Shown here piece after piece: positions 34,090 through 42,940 of a stretch of DNA of 64,000 nt (its first letter is position 1; the number at the start of each line of letters is the position of its first letter). Where the stretch lies: assembly GCA_002471275.1 (NCBI GenBank), contig DKPQ01000023.1:351775-415774 (forward strand), in the 5' to 3' direction. Source of the DNA: Flammeovirgaceae bacterium UBA7330. GTDB taxonomy: Bacteria > Bacteroidota > Bacteroidia > Cytophagales > Cyclobacteriaceae. The notes under the pieces were generated by a model. That model had not been told where the DNA came from. It made no database searches and was given only the letters and a program-made list of their open reading frames with translations. The position numbers and the translations under genes were made by a program.

Positions 34090-34883
34090 CCAAAATAAAA
34101 GACCAGGTAGTCTGGCTTACAGGGGCATCTTCCGGTATTGGTGAAGCACTTGCTTATGAACTATCCAAAGAAGGAGCAAAACTGATTCTTTCTGCCAGGA
34201 GACACTCAGAACTTGAGCGCGTCCAAAAACAATGTGCGGATCCTTCGAATACAAAAATATTGGCTCTTGACCTCTCCGATCCGTTCTCACTCAGCCAGAA
34301 AGCCCTCGAAGCCGAGACTTTTTTTGGTGATATAGATATTCTTATCCATTCCGGAGGAATATCTCAACGGGATACTGCGCTCAACACCTCATTGGAAGTG
34401 GACAGAAAGATCATGGAAGTCAATTACTTTGGATCCATCTCTTTAAGCAAAGCTGTATTGCCAAAGATGGTAAAAAGAAAACAAGGCCATCATGTGGTGA
34501 TAAGCTCTGCTTCCGGGATTGTTTCCACTCCCTTACGTTCCGGTTATGCTGCCAGTAAACATGCTTTACATGGTTTTTATGACGCCCTAAGAGCCGAACA
34601 CTTTAGAGACAACATTCAGGTCACGATTGTTTGTCCGGGATATATCAATACCAATATCTCTCTGAATGCGCTTATGGGTGATGGCTCTAATCAAAACAAG
34701 ATGGATGATGCCCAGGCCAATGGTATAAGTGCTGAGGAATGTGCCCGACAGATAGTCAGGGCCATAAAAAAAGATCGGGAGGAAGTATATATCGCTGGCT
34801 TAAGGGAAACAATAGGAATTTATCTCAAGCGGTTTTTCCCTTCACTTTTCTCCAGGATCATCAGAAAAGCAAAAGTCACTTAA
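34086..34883 (+). CDS. Short-chain dehydrogenase/reductase
   Basis: A 265-residue classical SDR with the TGASSGIGEALA nucleotide-binding loop (about 12-24), NNAG-equivalent HSGGISQRD, catalytic Ser in VVISSASGI, and YAASKHAL with catalytic Tyr and Lys (about 155-159). The C-terminal basic segment (LKRFFPSLFSRIIRKAK) resembles membrane-associated DHRS7-like members. Substrate unknown. Confidence 0.92.
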   Translation: MTKIKDQVVWLTGASSGIGEALAYELSKEGAKLILSARRHSELERVQKQCADPSNTKILALDLSDPFSLSQKALEAETFFGDIDILIHSGGISQRDTALNTSLEVDRKIMEVNYFGSISLSKAVLPKMVKRKQGHHVVISSASGIVSTPLRSGYAASKHALHGFYDALRAEHFRDNIQVTIVCPGYINTNISLNALMGDGSNQNKMDDAQANGISAEECARQIVRAIKKDREEVYIAGLRETIGIYLKRFFPSLFSRIIRKAKVT

Positions 34884-34904
34884 GTGGAATAACATAAACC
34901 TCAA

Positions 34905-35939
34905 ATGATCCTTTTTATTTCCATATCCATCCCCCTTGTACTGTTTATTCTTGCCATCATTTTTGTTGGACAGGCGATAAGTACTCAGCCTTACCGGGGA
35001 CCTGTTTCGGATCATTTTGATGGCAGCAAGTTCATTAATCCTGGCAATGTCAGCGCCAAGGGCTTCCCGGACTTAATTAAATTCCTCGTTGGAAGAGACC
35101 AAGGTCCCTGGACAAAAAACTACGAAACATTTGTGGGCAAAAAGCCCAAAGCTCCTGAAAAGGGTCAGGTAAAAATCACATTTGTCAACCACAGTACCTT
35201 CCTGATCCAATGGGAAAAATATAACATATTGACAGATCCGGTATGGAGCGACCGATGTAGTCCGTTCAACTTCGTAGGTCCTCAACGTATGCGCCCACCA
35301 GGCCTCAGGTTTGAAGACTTACCACAGATCGACCTGGTGTTGTTAAGTCACAACCACTATGATCACCTGGATATCTCCACAGTTATTAGACTGGAAAAGG
35401 CGTTTCAGCCCACCTTTGTGGTTCCATTGGGTGTGTCTGACTACCTGAAGAAAAACGACATTGAAAATACGGTAGAGCTGGACTGGTGGGAAAAAACAAA
35501 TCAAAAGCCCGTCATCACGGCAGTACCGGCGCAACATTTCAGTGGTAGAGGATTTTATGACAGAGACAAATCGCTCTGGTGCGGATATGTGATAGAATTT
35601 CAAAACAAGAAAATCTATTTTGCCGGAGACAGCGGATATGGTAGCTTCTTCAAGGACATCGGGAAGAAATTTGGGCCAATGGATATTTCTATGATCCCTA
35701 TTGGGGCTTACCTGCCTGCATGGTTTATGTCGCCCATCCACGTTTCCCCTCAGGAATCAATAAAGATCCACAAGGATGTAAAATCAAAACAAAGTATCGC
35801 TATGCATTTCGGCACATTCCCACTTGCTGATGATGGCATGGGGCGTGCAGAGAAAGACTTGATGGCTACCTTAAAAAAGACCAGGACAAGCCAGGAAAAT
35901 TTTCTGATCCCGGATGAAGGGAAACCTATCATCTTTTAG
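34905..35939 (+). CDS. MBL-fold hydrolase, NAPE-PLD/UlaG-like
   Basis: A 344-residue protein with an N-terminal membrane segment (about 2-24) and a metallo-beta-lactamase fold carrying HSTFLIQW, LSHNHYDHLD (H-x-H-x-D-H), AGDSGYG and a C-terminal MHFGTFPL. The FVNHSTFLIQ and DPVWSDRCSP blocks match the NAPE-phospholipase D-like branch. Likely a membrane-facing phosphodiesterase; substrate not determined. The stop overlaps the convergent EF-hand gene by 4 bases. Confidence 0.9.
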   Translation: MILFISISIPLVLFILAIIFVGQAISTQPYRGPVSDHFDGSKFINPGNVSAKGFPDLIKFLVGRDQGPWTKNYETFVGKKPKAPEKGQVKITFVNHSTFLIQWEKYNILTDPVWSDRCSPFNFVGPQRMRPPGLRFEDLPQIDLVLLSHNHYDHLDISTVIRLEKAFQPTFVVPLGVSDYLKKNDIENTVELDWWEKTNQKPVITAVPAQHFSGRGFYDRDKSLWCGYVIEFQNKKIYFAGDSGYGSFFKDIGKKFGPMDISMIPIGAYLPAWFMSPIHVSPQESIKIHKDVKSKQSIAMHFGTFPLADDGMGRAEKDLMATLKKTRTSQENFLIPDEGKPIIF

Positions 35940-36505
35940 CGTTGTAATTCCTTGTCCCATACTCCAAACAACCAGTTGCCCGGATCTTCCTCGCTGGAGC
36001 TGCGAAAAAAAGCTCTGACACCGCTGGTCAACTCATCCTTACTGATACGGTCATCTCTATTGGTATCCAGCAGCATAAAGCTTTTCGCTGAATGCCTCAC
36101 CTCGATTCGGAATGCCATAAAAAAATCAATGAATTCCTTTTGCTCGATGTACCCATTTTGATCCTGGTCAAACAGATCAAAAATATCTTCAGTGAGCTTT
36201 TCTACAAATAAGCTGTAAAAGTTGTCCTCACCATTTACCAGCTTCTTATCTGCAAATCGAAGCCATTGTTCCGGGTCAGCAGAATTTTCTTCCGTACCAA
36301 GCATGTAATCCCTGAATTCAGTCCATTGGCTTTTAAACCTGTTGATCCACATCAGGTAGTCATCCGTTCCTTCTTTGAATCCCCACAACACGCAAAGATT
36401 CTCAGCAATAGCGATAAAATCACTTTCCTGGATCAATCCATTGTTATTGTAGTCCAGCACATTGAAATAATGTGTTAGCTTTTTGGCCTGTAAATCGGTT
36501 AGCAT
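35936..36505 (-). CDS. EF-hand calcium-binding protein
   Basis: A 189-residue cytoplasmic protein (no signal) with three recognisable EF-hand loops: DYNNNGLIQESD (about 18-29), DQDQNGYIEQKE (about 115-126) and DTNRDDRISKDE (about 149-160). A degenerate second hand probably lies near 50-75. The arrangement resembles sarcoplasmic calcium-binding proteins/calexcitin, which have scattered bacterial homologues. It sits 4 bases after the DUF4197 gene. A role as Ca buffer or sensor is inferred. Confidence 0.9.
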   Translation of the reverse strand: MLTDLQAKKLTHYFNVLDYNNNGLIQESDFIAIAENLCVLWGFKEGTDDYLMWINRFKSQWTEFRDYMLGTEENSADPEQWLRFADKKLVNGEDNFYSLFVEKLTEDIFDLFDQDQNGYIEQKEFIDFFMAFRIEVRHSAKSFMLLDTNRDDRISKDELTSGVRAFFRSSSEEDPGNWLFGVWDKELQR

Positions 36506-36509
36506 GGGA

Positions 36510-37220
36510 TTAATCCTGTTCTTTGAAGACGCGTTTGAGCAGATCTGTGGTTCTCGCCAACGGATCCTCCCGTATCTTCTGTTCTTCTTTGGCTATCAGA
36601 AAAAACAGCCCATCGAGGGCCTTTTGAGTGGCATAGTTCTCCAGATCAGGATCTACCTTATCTACAAAAGGAATTTTGTTATAGGTGTTGATGATATCTC
36701 CATAGTATTTCGTCGCATTGGTCTCATCCAATGCATTCCCTATCACAGGCTTGAACTTCCCTCTCAGCTGATCTGAAGTCGTTCTTACCAAATACTGTGT
36801 GGCAGCATCATCTTCACCCTTGAGTATGTTCCAGGCATCCTGGATGGTCATCGACCGGATGGCTGTTACAAATATGGGCTTTGCCTCCTTAGCTGCCTCT
36901 TCGGCTCCACGGTTCAGCGTTTCAATAAACTGATCTACCTGTTTATCCAACCCGATGGACCTAAGTTTATCTTCTACTTTTTGTACATCCGGTGGAAAAG
37001 GTATTTTAATTTGCGGATTACCCAAATAACCATTCAGCTTCGAGGCACTGGCAGACCCTTCACTGATCCCTTTGATCAAGGCTTCCTTCAAACCATTGGC
37101 TACTTCCTCTGTTGTAAGTTGGTCGGAACCTAAATAACTATCCAGGGTTTGTTGTATTTGTTGGGCGGTGCATCCAAACATTAAAATGCCCAGGATAATT
37201 AATTTCAGGAAAGACTTCAT
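36510..37220 (-). CDS. DUF4197 lipoprotein
   Basis: A 236-residue lipoprotein (lipobox FGC, Cys17) of the DUF4197 family, recognised by LTTEEVANGLKEALIKGISEGS, NPQIKIPFPPDVQKVE and ATQYLVRTTSDQLRGKFKPV. Mostly helical; function unknown. First gene of a two-gene unit with the EF-hand protein, and divergent from cinA across 66 bases. Confidence 0.9.
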   Translation of the reverse strand: MKSFLKLIILGILMFGCTAQQIQQTLDSYLGSDQLTTEEVANGLKEALIKGISEGSASASKLNGYLGNPQIKIPFPPDVQKVEDKLRSIGLDKQVDQFIETLNRGAEEAAKEAKPIFVTAIRSMTIQDAWNILKGEDDAATQYLVRTTSDQLRGKFKPVIGNALDETNATKYYGDIINTYNKIPFVDKVDPDLENYATQKALDGLFFLIAKEEQKIREDPLARTTDLLKRVFKEQD

Positions 37221-37286
37221 ACCAAATGCTTTTTTTTAAGTGCTAAATGTAAGTAGAATAAATAATTTTAACCTCAAAATATCCGC

Positions 37287-38537
37287 ATGAAGCAGACCCT
37301 TGCAGAAATCATCTCCATAGGTGACGAAATTCTTTATGGACAGACCCTGGACACTAACTCGCATTGGATTAGTGGTGCTTTAGATCAAATTGGGATCAAG
37401 GTGATCCGCAAATCAACAGTACCCGATATTGAGGCTGAAATTTTAACGAGCTTTCAGGAAGCTGAAAAACGTGCTGATGTGATTTTGATTACCGGCGGTC
37501 TGGGACCTACCAAAGATGATCTCACCAAACCCCTTCTTGCCAAATATTTCGGAGTAGACCTGGTGATGAATCAAGACGCTTTGAATGATATAGAGCAGCT
37601 TTTCACCAAGGCCAACAGAAAAATGACTGATCTTAATCGCATGCAGGCTGAGCTTCCGGCAAACTGCGATAAGATCACCAATCAGCTGGGAACTGCACCC
37701 GGTATGTGGTTCAAAGAACGCGGCAAGATCTTCGTTTCCATGCCGGGTGTACCTTATGAAATGAAGCGGATGATGACAGATTTCATCATCCCTCGTCTTC
37801 AAAAAGAGCTGGTCAACTACCATGTCGTGCACCAAATGATCATGACAATCGGTATCCCTGAGTCTTCTCTGGCTGAAAAGATTCGGGATTGGGAAGAAGC
37901 CTTACCCAAACACCTAAAGCTGGCCTATCTCCCGACGAAAAACACAGTAAAACTGAGGATTACCGCTTCAGGTCCTGACAGAGATGTGCTTAAAAAAGAC
38001 ATCCATGAACAGGTAGACAAACTAAAACCTCTGATAGAAAAGTATGTTTTTGGTTTTGATGAGGGCAACATTGAATACTTCATTGGAAAGATGCTGAAGG
38101 AGGCAAATAAGACTGTCGCTTGCGCTGAAAGCTGTACCGGAGGATTTTTATCTCACCTGATCACATCAATTCCGGGTAGTTCTGCGTATTTTAAAGGAGC
38201 AGTAATTGCATATTCCAATGAGGTAAAACACAACATGCTTAATGTGGATACTGAGACTTTGGAAAAACATGGTGCTGTAAGTGAAGAAGTAGTGATACAA
38301 ATGGCAAAAAATGTGAGAGAGAAACTCAATGCAGACGTTGGGCTATCCATTAGTGGGGTGGCAGGCCCTGATGGAGGCACCGAAGAAAAACCTGTCGGAT
38401 TGATTTGGTTTGGGTATTCTGACAAGGAGAAGACCATTGCCAAGAAATATAATTTTTCAAAAGACAGGATTCTCAATATTGAATTTGGTGCCAGAAAGGC
38501 GTTAGACCTACTGAGAATTAACCTTTCAGAGAAATGA
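37287..38537 (+). CDS. cinA: CinA-family protein (MoCF + CinA_C)
   Basis: A 416-residue protein with an N-terminal molybdopterin-binding-like domain (ISIGDEILYGQTLDTNSHWI, ITGGLGPTKDDLTK, MPGVPYEMKRMM) and a C-terminal amidase domain (CAESCTGGFLSHLITSIPGSS, GVAGPDGGTEEKPVG). The N-terminal domain acts as ADP-ribose pyrophosphatase and the C-terminal one as NMN deamidase in characterised members, supporting pyridine nucleotide recycling. Complete. Confidence 0.95.
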   Translation: MKQTLAEIISIGDEILYGQTLDTNSHWISGALDQIGIKVIRKSTVPDIEAEILTSFQEAEKRADVILITGGLGPTKDDLTKPLLAKYFGVDLVMNQDALNDIEQLFTKANRKMTDLNRMQAELPANCDKITNQLGTAPGMWFKERGKIFVSMPGVPYEMKRMMTDFIIPRLQKELVNYHVVHQMIMTIGIPESSLAEKIRDWEEALPKHLKLAYLPTKNTVKLRITASGPDRDVLKKDIHEQVDKLKPLIEKYVFGFDEGNIEYFIGKMLKEANKTVACAESCTGGFLSHLITSIPGSSAYFKGAVIAYSNEVKHNMLNVDTETLEKHGAVSEEVVIQMAKNVREKLNADVGLSISGVAGPDGGTEEKPVGLIWFGYSDKEKTIAKKYNFSKDRILNIEFGARKALDLLRINLSEK

Positions 38538-38547
38538 CAGAATTATT

Positions 38548-38555
38548 TACCTTTG
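38548..38555 (+). promoter_or_regulatory. Housekeeping -7 box for the E2 gene
   Basis: TACCTTTG is an exact TAnnTTTG 35 bases before the ATG at 38590, giving a leader of about 28 bases. The -33 TTG is not evident. Confidence 0.4.
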
Positions 38556-38589
38556 TTATTCGATTTTTTAGATTTAAACAAAATAATCT

Positions 38590-39870
38590 ATGGCTATCGT
38601 TGAAATGGTGATGCCTAAAATGGGTGAGAGTGTGATGGAGGGTACAGTGCTTTCCTGGCTCAAGAAGGCAGGTGATCATATTGATGAAGACGAATCACTG
38701 TTGGAGGTAGCCACCGATAAAGTAGACACGGAAATCCCCTCTTCCTATAGTGGTGTAGTAAAGGAGCTCCTGGCAGAGGAAGGTCAGGTGGTTGAAGTAG
38801 GCAAACCCATCGCCCTGATAGAAGTGGAAAGCAATGGAGCCGAAAAGCCTGCGAAAAAAGAAGAGGAAGTACCACAACCTGAGGAGGTTGCCGAGCAATT
38901 AATTGAGCAGGTCAACGGGGTAAAAGAAAGTATTGCAGTTGCCGAAGAGCAATCAGGGCGCTTCTATTCTCCCCTGGTAAAGAATATTGCTAAACAGGAA
39001 AATATTGGTTTCGCAGAACTTGAAACCATTCCCGGAACTGGTCAGGACAACCGTGTGACCAAAAACGATATCCTGGCCTATATCGAAAAAAGGAAGACTG
39101 CATCCCAGCCTGCAACGACAAAAATCTCACAACCTACACCGGTTAAACCTATTATCAGCGGAGAGGATGAAATCATTCAGATGGACCGCATGCGCAAGAT
39201 GATAGCAGAGCGCATGCTGGACTCCAAAAGGATTTCCCCACATGTTACTTCCTTTGTAGAAGCAGATGTATCCAACATGGTGAGTTGGAGAGGTAAGATG
39301 AAAAAGGTGTTTATGGACAAGCACCAGACCACGCTTACCTACACTCCTATCATGATTGAGGCAGTGGTGAAAGCTATCCAGGATTACCCAATGATCAATA
39401 TTCAGCTGGATGGAGATAATATCATCAAAAAGAAAGCCATCAATATTGGGATGGCCGTTGCCCTACCCAGTGGCAACCTCATCGTGCCGGTGATTCACAA
39501 TGCGGATAAAATGAACCTGTTGCAGCTCACTCAAAAGGTAAATGACCTGGCGCGAAGAGCTCGTGAAAATCAGTTGAAAGCCGATGATCTACAGGGAGGC
39601 ACGTATACGGTTTCCAACGTTGGATCATTCGGTAATGTGATGGGTACACCCATCATTGTTCAACCCCAGGTAGGTATCCTGGCGCTTGGCACGATCGAAA
39701 AGAAACCATCCGTTATTGAAACAGACAAGGGTGATTTTATCGGCATCCGACACAAAATGTTCTTATCGCACAGCTACGACCACAGGATAGTGGACGGAGC
39801 TCTCGGCGGCATGTTTGTCAGGAGGGTTGCTGATTACCTGGAGCGTTTTGATTTGGGAAGAACCGATTAA
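38590..39870 (+). CDS. 2-oxoacid dehydrogenase complex E2 acyltransferase
   Basis: A 426-residue protein with one lipoyl domain (about 1-76; lipoyl Lys in EVATDKVDTE), a linker rich in Glu and Pro, a peripheral subunit-binding domain (YSPLVKNIAKQENIGFAEL, about 123-165) and a catalytic domain with the terminal SHSYDHRIVDGALGG motif. The VTSFVEADVSNMVSWR and N-terminal features suit a branched-chain or general 2-oxoacid complex; no E1 or E3 gene is next to it, so the substrate is open. Confidence 0.92.
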   Translation: MAIVEMVMPKMGESVMEGTVLSWLKKAGDHIDEDESLLEVATDKVDTEIPSSYSGVVKELLAEEGQVVEVGKPIALIEVESNGAEKPAKKEEEVPQPEEVAEQLIEQVNGVKESIAVAEEQSGRFYSPLVKNIAKQENIGFAELETIPGTGQDNRVTKNDILAYIEKRKTASQPATTKISQPTPVKPIISGEDEIIQMDRMRKMIAERMLDSKRISPHVTSFVEADVSNMVSWRGKMKKVFMDKHQTTLTYTPIMIEAVVKAIQDYPMINIQLDGDNIIKKKAINIGMAVALPSGNLIVPVIHNADKMNLLQLTQKVNDLARRARENQLKADDLQGGTYTVSNVGSFGNVMGTPIIVQPQVGILALGTIEKKPSVIETDKGDFIGIRHKMFLSHSYDHRIVDGALGGMFVRRVADYLERFDLGRTD

Positions 39871-39881
39871 TCGCTGAGATC

Positions 39882-40778
39882 ATGCATATGCATGCAGGAG
39901 ATAGCGACCACGGCCACCATCATGACCACAGCAGTAAGAATCTGGGGATTGCCTTCTTTCTCAATTTCGCTTTTTCAATTATAGAATTTATCGGGGGCTG
40001 GTGGACGAATAGTGTAGCGATCTATTCCGATGCCATCCATGATCTGGGAGATAGCTTAAGCCTGGGTGTGGCCTGGTATTTTCAAAAAATCTCTAAAAAG
40101 GATCGAACCAAGAACTTTTCTTATGGGTTCAGAAGGTTTTCAGTATTGGGATCCATCATCAATGCCATCGTATTGATTGTAGGGTCGGCATTGATCCTAA
40201 ATGAAGCCATACCAAGGCTATTTAACCCTGTGCAGCCCAATGCTGAAGGAATGATCTACCTGGCCATTGTGGGAATCATTGTTAATGTTATTGCTGCTTC
40301 AAGGCTTAGCCATGGACATTCTCTGAACGAAAGGGTTGTTTATCTGCACTTACTGGAAGATGTCCTTGGCTGGACTGCCACCTTGATTGCCGCAATCATC
40401 ATGCAATTCAGAAGTATCCCGGAGTTGGACCCGATCCTCTCCATTGGCATTTCTATTTTCATTCTCTACAATGTCTTCAAGAACCTCAGGAAAGCCATTA
40501 AGATCATCTTACAGGGAACCCCGGAAGAGATCGATCCTGATGCTATTCACCAGGTGCTTCAGACCATCCCGGAGATCAGGCAAACCCATGACTGTCACAT
40601 CTGGTCAATGGATGGACAGTATCACATCCTCTCCATTCACGCGGTGGTAGACGAAAACAAGACCATGCAGGAGCTGGCCAAAATAAAGTCCCGAGCAAAG
40701 GAGTTGCTAAAAGACTGCCATATCGACCACGCAACTATCGAATTCGAGACTTCTGAGGAAGATTGTCATCCTTGTTGA
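39882..40778 (+). CDS. Cation diffusion facilitator (Zn/Co/Cd efflux)
   Basis: A 298-residue CDF transporter with a His-rich N-terminus (HGHHHDH), six transmembrane helices, SVAIYSDAIHDLGDSLS in helix 2 and VYLHLLEDVLGW in helix 5 (His/Asp metal sites), and a C-terminal cytoplasmic domain with HDCHIWSMDG. Exports divalent metal in exchange for protons. It starts 11 bases after the E2 gene. A 7-bp inverted repeat at 40839-40866 (AGTCGGA/TCCGACT) follows it but lacks a T-run. Confidence 0.93.
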   Translation: MHMHAGDSDHGHHHDHSSKNLGIAFFLNFAFSIIEFIGGWWTNSVAIYSDAIHDLGDSLSLGVAWYFQKISKKDRTKNFSYGFRRFSVLGSIINAIVLIVGSALILNEAIPRLFNPVQPNAEGMIYLAIVGIIVNVIAASRLSHGHSLNERVVYLHLLEDVLGWTATLIAAIIMQFRSIPELDPILSIGISIFILYNVFKNLRKAIKIILQGTPEEIDPDAIHQVLQTIPEIRQTHDCHIWSMDGQYHILSIHAVVDENKTMQELAKIKSRAKELLKDCHIDHATIEFETSEEDCHPC

Positions 40779-40945
40779 AATGCTATACTCTTTATTCCGG
40801 AACCCATCCAATAACTAACCAAGTTCGAACCATCTGAAAGTCGGAAAATCCAATTTTTATCCGACTACCTGCTAAAGATCGAGGCGGCGAAGTTGTGGGA
40901 ATGATAGTACTGGCCATGATTTGTGAGCAGAAAAATCACCCCTGC

Positions 40946-40970
40946 GCTAGCGCGCGATTACATCGCGTGC
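40946..40970 (+). repeat. REP-like hairpin, left copy
   Basis: It begins GCTAGCGCGCGATTACATCG and contains the perfect stem CGCGAT-TAC-ATCGCG. It lies 16 bases after the stop of the RAYT gene (which runs leftwards). It is the inverted counterpart of 41608-41631 with two mismatches, both in the loop. Confidence 0.85.
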
Positions 40971-40985
40971 ATAAATATCAACCCA

Positions 40986-41522
40986 TTAAATCTCCCTCAA
41001 CAACCCCGAATATCCACAATAATCTCTTGCCGAACTGTATAAATAATATTCAGATTCTTCCACAATTTCATCATTTACAGGATTATCATGAAGGTAATTC
41101 AACTTCTGCTCAATAAAATAATTTGTTTCCAATTCCTTAGGCTGGTTCCCATCCTGCCACACCTTAAACTGCTTAATTCTTTTCAGGTCTTTGCCAGCGC
41201 CCATAAATGCTTTAAGCAACCATTCCTTCCTGCTCTCATTTATGTTCCCGAGCTCTTCAATAATTTTCTTCGATGTATACTTTTTGAAATCTCTCATGAT
41301 TTCAAAAAGCGGATTCTGGTTAGAGCTAATAATCATATGTAAGTGACTGGGCATCAGACACCAGGCATGGATGTTTAGTCCTTTTTCTTTCTGGCAGAAA
41401 ACTAACGAATCAATAAGGATGTGCTTAAATTCTTTTCTGGTGAATAAGTCAATCCAATCAACAATTGTGCTGGTTACAAAATATACCCCCTCCGGATTAT
41501 TGAACTTGTACTTTTCAGACAT
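40986..41522 (-). CDS. REP-associated tyrosine transposase (RAYT)
   Basis: A 178-residue Y1-type transposase of the IS200-like fold. The HUH motif is in MPSHLHMIIS (His-Leu-His), and the catalytic Tyr is probably in YFIEQKLNYLHDNPV. The N-terminal GVYFVTSTIVDWIDLF and the LNYLHDNPV block are typical of Bacteroidota RAYTs. It is complete and so may be active on the flanking REP hairpins. Confidence 0.92.
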   Translation of the reverse strand: MSEKYKFNNPEGVYFVTSTIVDWIDLFTRKEFKHILIDSLVFCQKEKGLNIHAWCLMPSHLHMIISSNQNPLFEIMRDFKKYTSKKIIEELGNINESRKEWLLKAFMGAGKDLKRIKQFKVWQDGNQPKELETNYFIEQKLNYLHDNPVNDEIVEESEYYLYSSARDYCGYSGLLREI

Positions 41523-41607
41523 TCATCTAATTTAGTGAATAATGGTTTATTTCAATCAAATACCCCTTTATTCTTTAGTAGATAATATCCATGGATTCTG
41601 TAGTATA

Positions 41608-41631
41608 CACGCGATACAATCGCGCGCTAGC
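41608..41631 (-). repeat. REP-like hairpin, right copy (inverted)
   Basis: Read on the minus strand it begins GCTAGCGCGCGATTGTATCG and contains the perfect stem CGCGAT-ACA-ATCGCG on the plus strand. It lies 86 bases upstream of the RAYT start. Confidence 0.85.
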
Positions 41632-41747
41632 CTGGAAAATTTTTGCGTATCAAAGCGAGAGCTACTTTGCCCACCAACCCCGATCTAAAATATTTTGACG
41701 CTTCATAGCAACCTTTTTCCAATGACTTGCGTTCCAGCCTTATCTTA

Positions 41748-42350
41748 ATGTCAATCATACGAAAGGTCAAGGCTGTGGAACGGGTATTCGCACAACTTGA
41801 AGTCGAAACGAAAGCTTTATCGGAAAGTACAGGCATGCATTGTTTAGCAGGATGTGGCAGGTGCTGCATGAAGCCTGACATTCACGCCAACCCCCTGGAG
41901 TTTTTACCCCTTGCTTTTTCATGGTTTATCGAAGGAAAAGCGGATGAAAAGCTAGTCGAACTTTCTTCCAACACATCAGGTATTTGCTTAGTGTTCAAGC
42001 CTGTTCACTTATCAGACAAAAACGGTAGTTGTGGCGATTACGTACACAGAGGATTGATTTGCCGGCTGTTTGGGTACGCCACCTCACGGGACAAAAACGG
42101 GGAAAGAAAACTTGTGACCTGCAACCTGATCAAGACCGAACAACCAGCTGCTTACCAGGCAGCTATCGACATGATTTCAAACAAAGATGAAATGCCTTCA
42201 TTCATCAATTATTATCAACGGCTCTCACAAATTGACTTCAGGCTGGCTAATCAAATGCTTCCGATCAATGAAGCAATAAAAGTAGCCCTCCATGAAGTGA
42301 TGAAACACTATAGCTACCGAAGACTCCCAAGAAAACGTAAAGCCAGCTGA
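41748..42350 (+). CDS. YkgJ-family cysteine cluster protein
   Basis: A 200-residue protein starting MSIIRKVKAVERVF, with CLAGCGRCCMKPDIHANPLE (C-x3-C-x2-CC) and a later SCGDYVHRGLICRLFGYA-like block (Cys-containing). YkgJ proteins bind a Zn or Fe-S cluster; function is unknown. A TTG 21 bases upstream (41727) is also in frame, but the ATG is preferred. Confidence 0.9.
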   Translation: MSIIRKVKAVERVFAQLEVETKALSESTGMHCLAGCGRCCMKPDIHANPLEFLPLAFSWFIEGKADEKLVELSSNTSGICLVFKPVHLSDKNGSCGDYVHRGLICRLFGYATSRDKNGERKLVTCNLIKTEQPAAYQAAIDMISNKDEMPSFINYYQRLSQIDFRLANQMLPINEAIKVALHEVMKHYSYRRLPRKRKAS

Positions 42351-42469
42351 TATTAACTAAGAGGATCTTCCTTACAAACACTGATATAAATCGTTTTTGA
42401 AGCGGCTAAAAAAAAGCGCAACTAAAAACTTAAAATCGATTTTTTTGTAACTTAAGGCAAAGAAATCCT

Positions 42470-42940
42470 ATGGAAGCTCAAAACCCATCGGCCATGTTAA
42501 AAACCATCCAAACCATCCATTGGGCCTTGGTGGGTGGACTGTCACTTTTTGCGGCTGTAGTGGCTTTTCAATTGGGCACAAATCCGGAAACGATATTCTT
42601 TGACCCGGAAAATCCAATCATTTTTGTTCCAACCTTTGCGGGCATCTTCCTGATCCCAACTTCGATGGTTTTGTTTAACAAACAAATGGGTCAGGCAAAA
42701 GACAAGAAAGAACTCGGCAGTAAACTGACCAGCTTTCAAACAGCACACATTGTCAAGATGGCAATGCTCGAGGGAGTAGGCATGTTTTCAATAGTGGCCT
42801 GTCTGGTCACACTCACTACAGCCAATTTCTTCATTTTTGCCCTGGTGATCATTTTGATGGCTGGCAGTGCACCCACAGCTTTTAAACTGGGTGAGAAATT
42901 GAGCTTATCGAGAAATGAGGTCCAACAACTGGGGGGCTAA
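42470..42940 (+). CDS. Four-helix membrane protein of unknown function
   Basis: A 156-residue protein with four hydrophobic segments (about 15-35, 46-64, 95-116 and 118-136) and a central cytoplasmic stretch rich in Lys (QMGQAKDKKELGSKL). Recurrent in Bacteroidota as far as I can judge, but with no known function. Its stop codon shares a base with the start of the acetyltransferase gene (TAATG), so the two are coupled. Confidence 0.8.
   Translation: MEAQNPSAMLKTIQTIHWALVGGLSLFAAVVAFQLGTNPETIFFDPENPIIFVPTFAGIFLIPTSMVLFNKQMGQAKDKKELGSKLTSFQTAHIVKMAMLEGVGMFSIVACLVTLTTANFFIFALVIILMAGSAPTAFKLGEKLSLSRNEVQQLGG

Larger units (their letters stand above)
40946..41631 (-). mobile_element. RAYT-REP element (REPtron-like)
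   Basis: A 686-base unit consisting of a single RAYT gene bracketed by two REP-like hairpins in opposite orientation. This is the expected minimal form of a REP-associated tyrosine transposase element, distinct from IS200/IS605 because each end carries the same palindromic REP unit. Target-site changes cannot be judged from one locus. Confidence 0.75.

Noticed and set aside
40895..41116. 73-residue plus-strand open frame over the left REP hairpin
   Set aside because: It runs through the REP hairpin and antisense to the RAYT gene, with no protein features.
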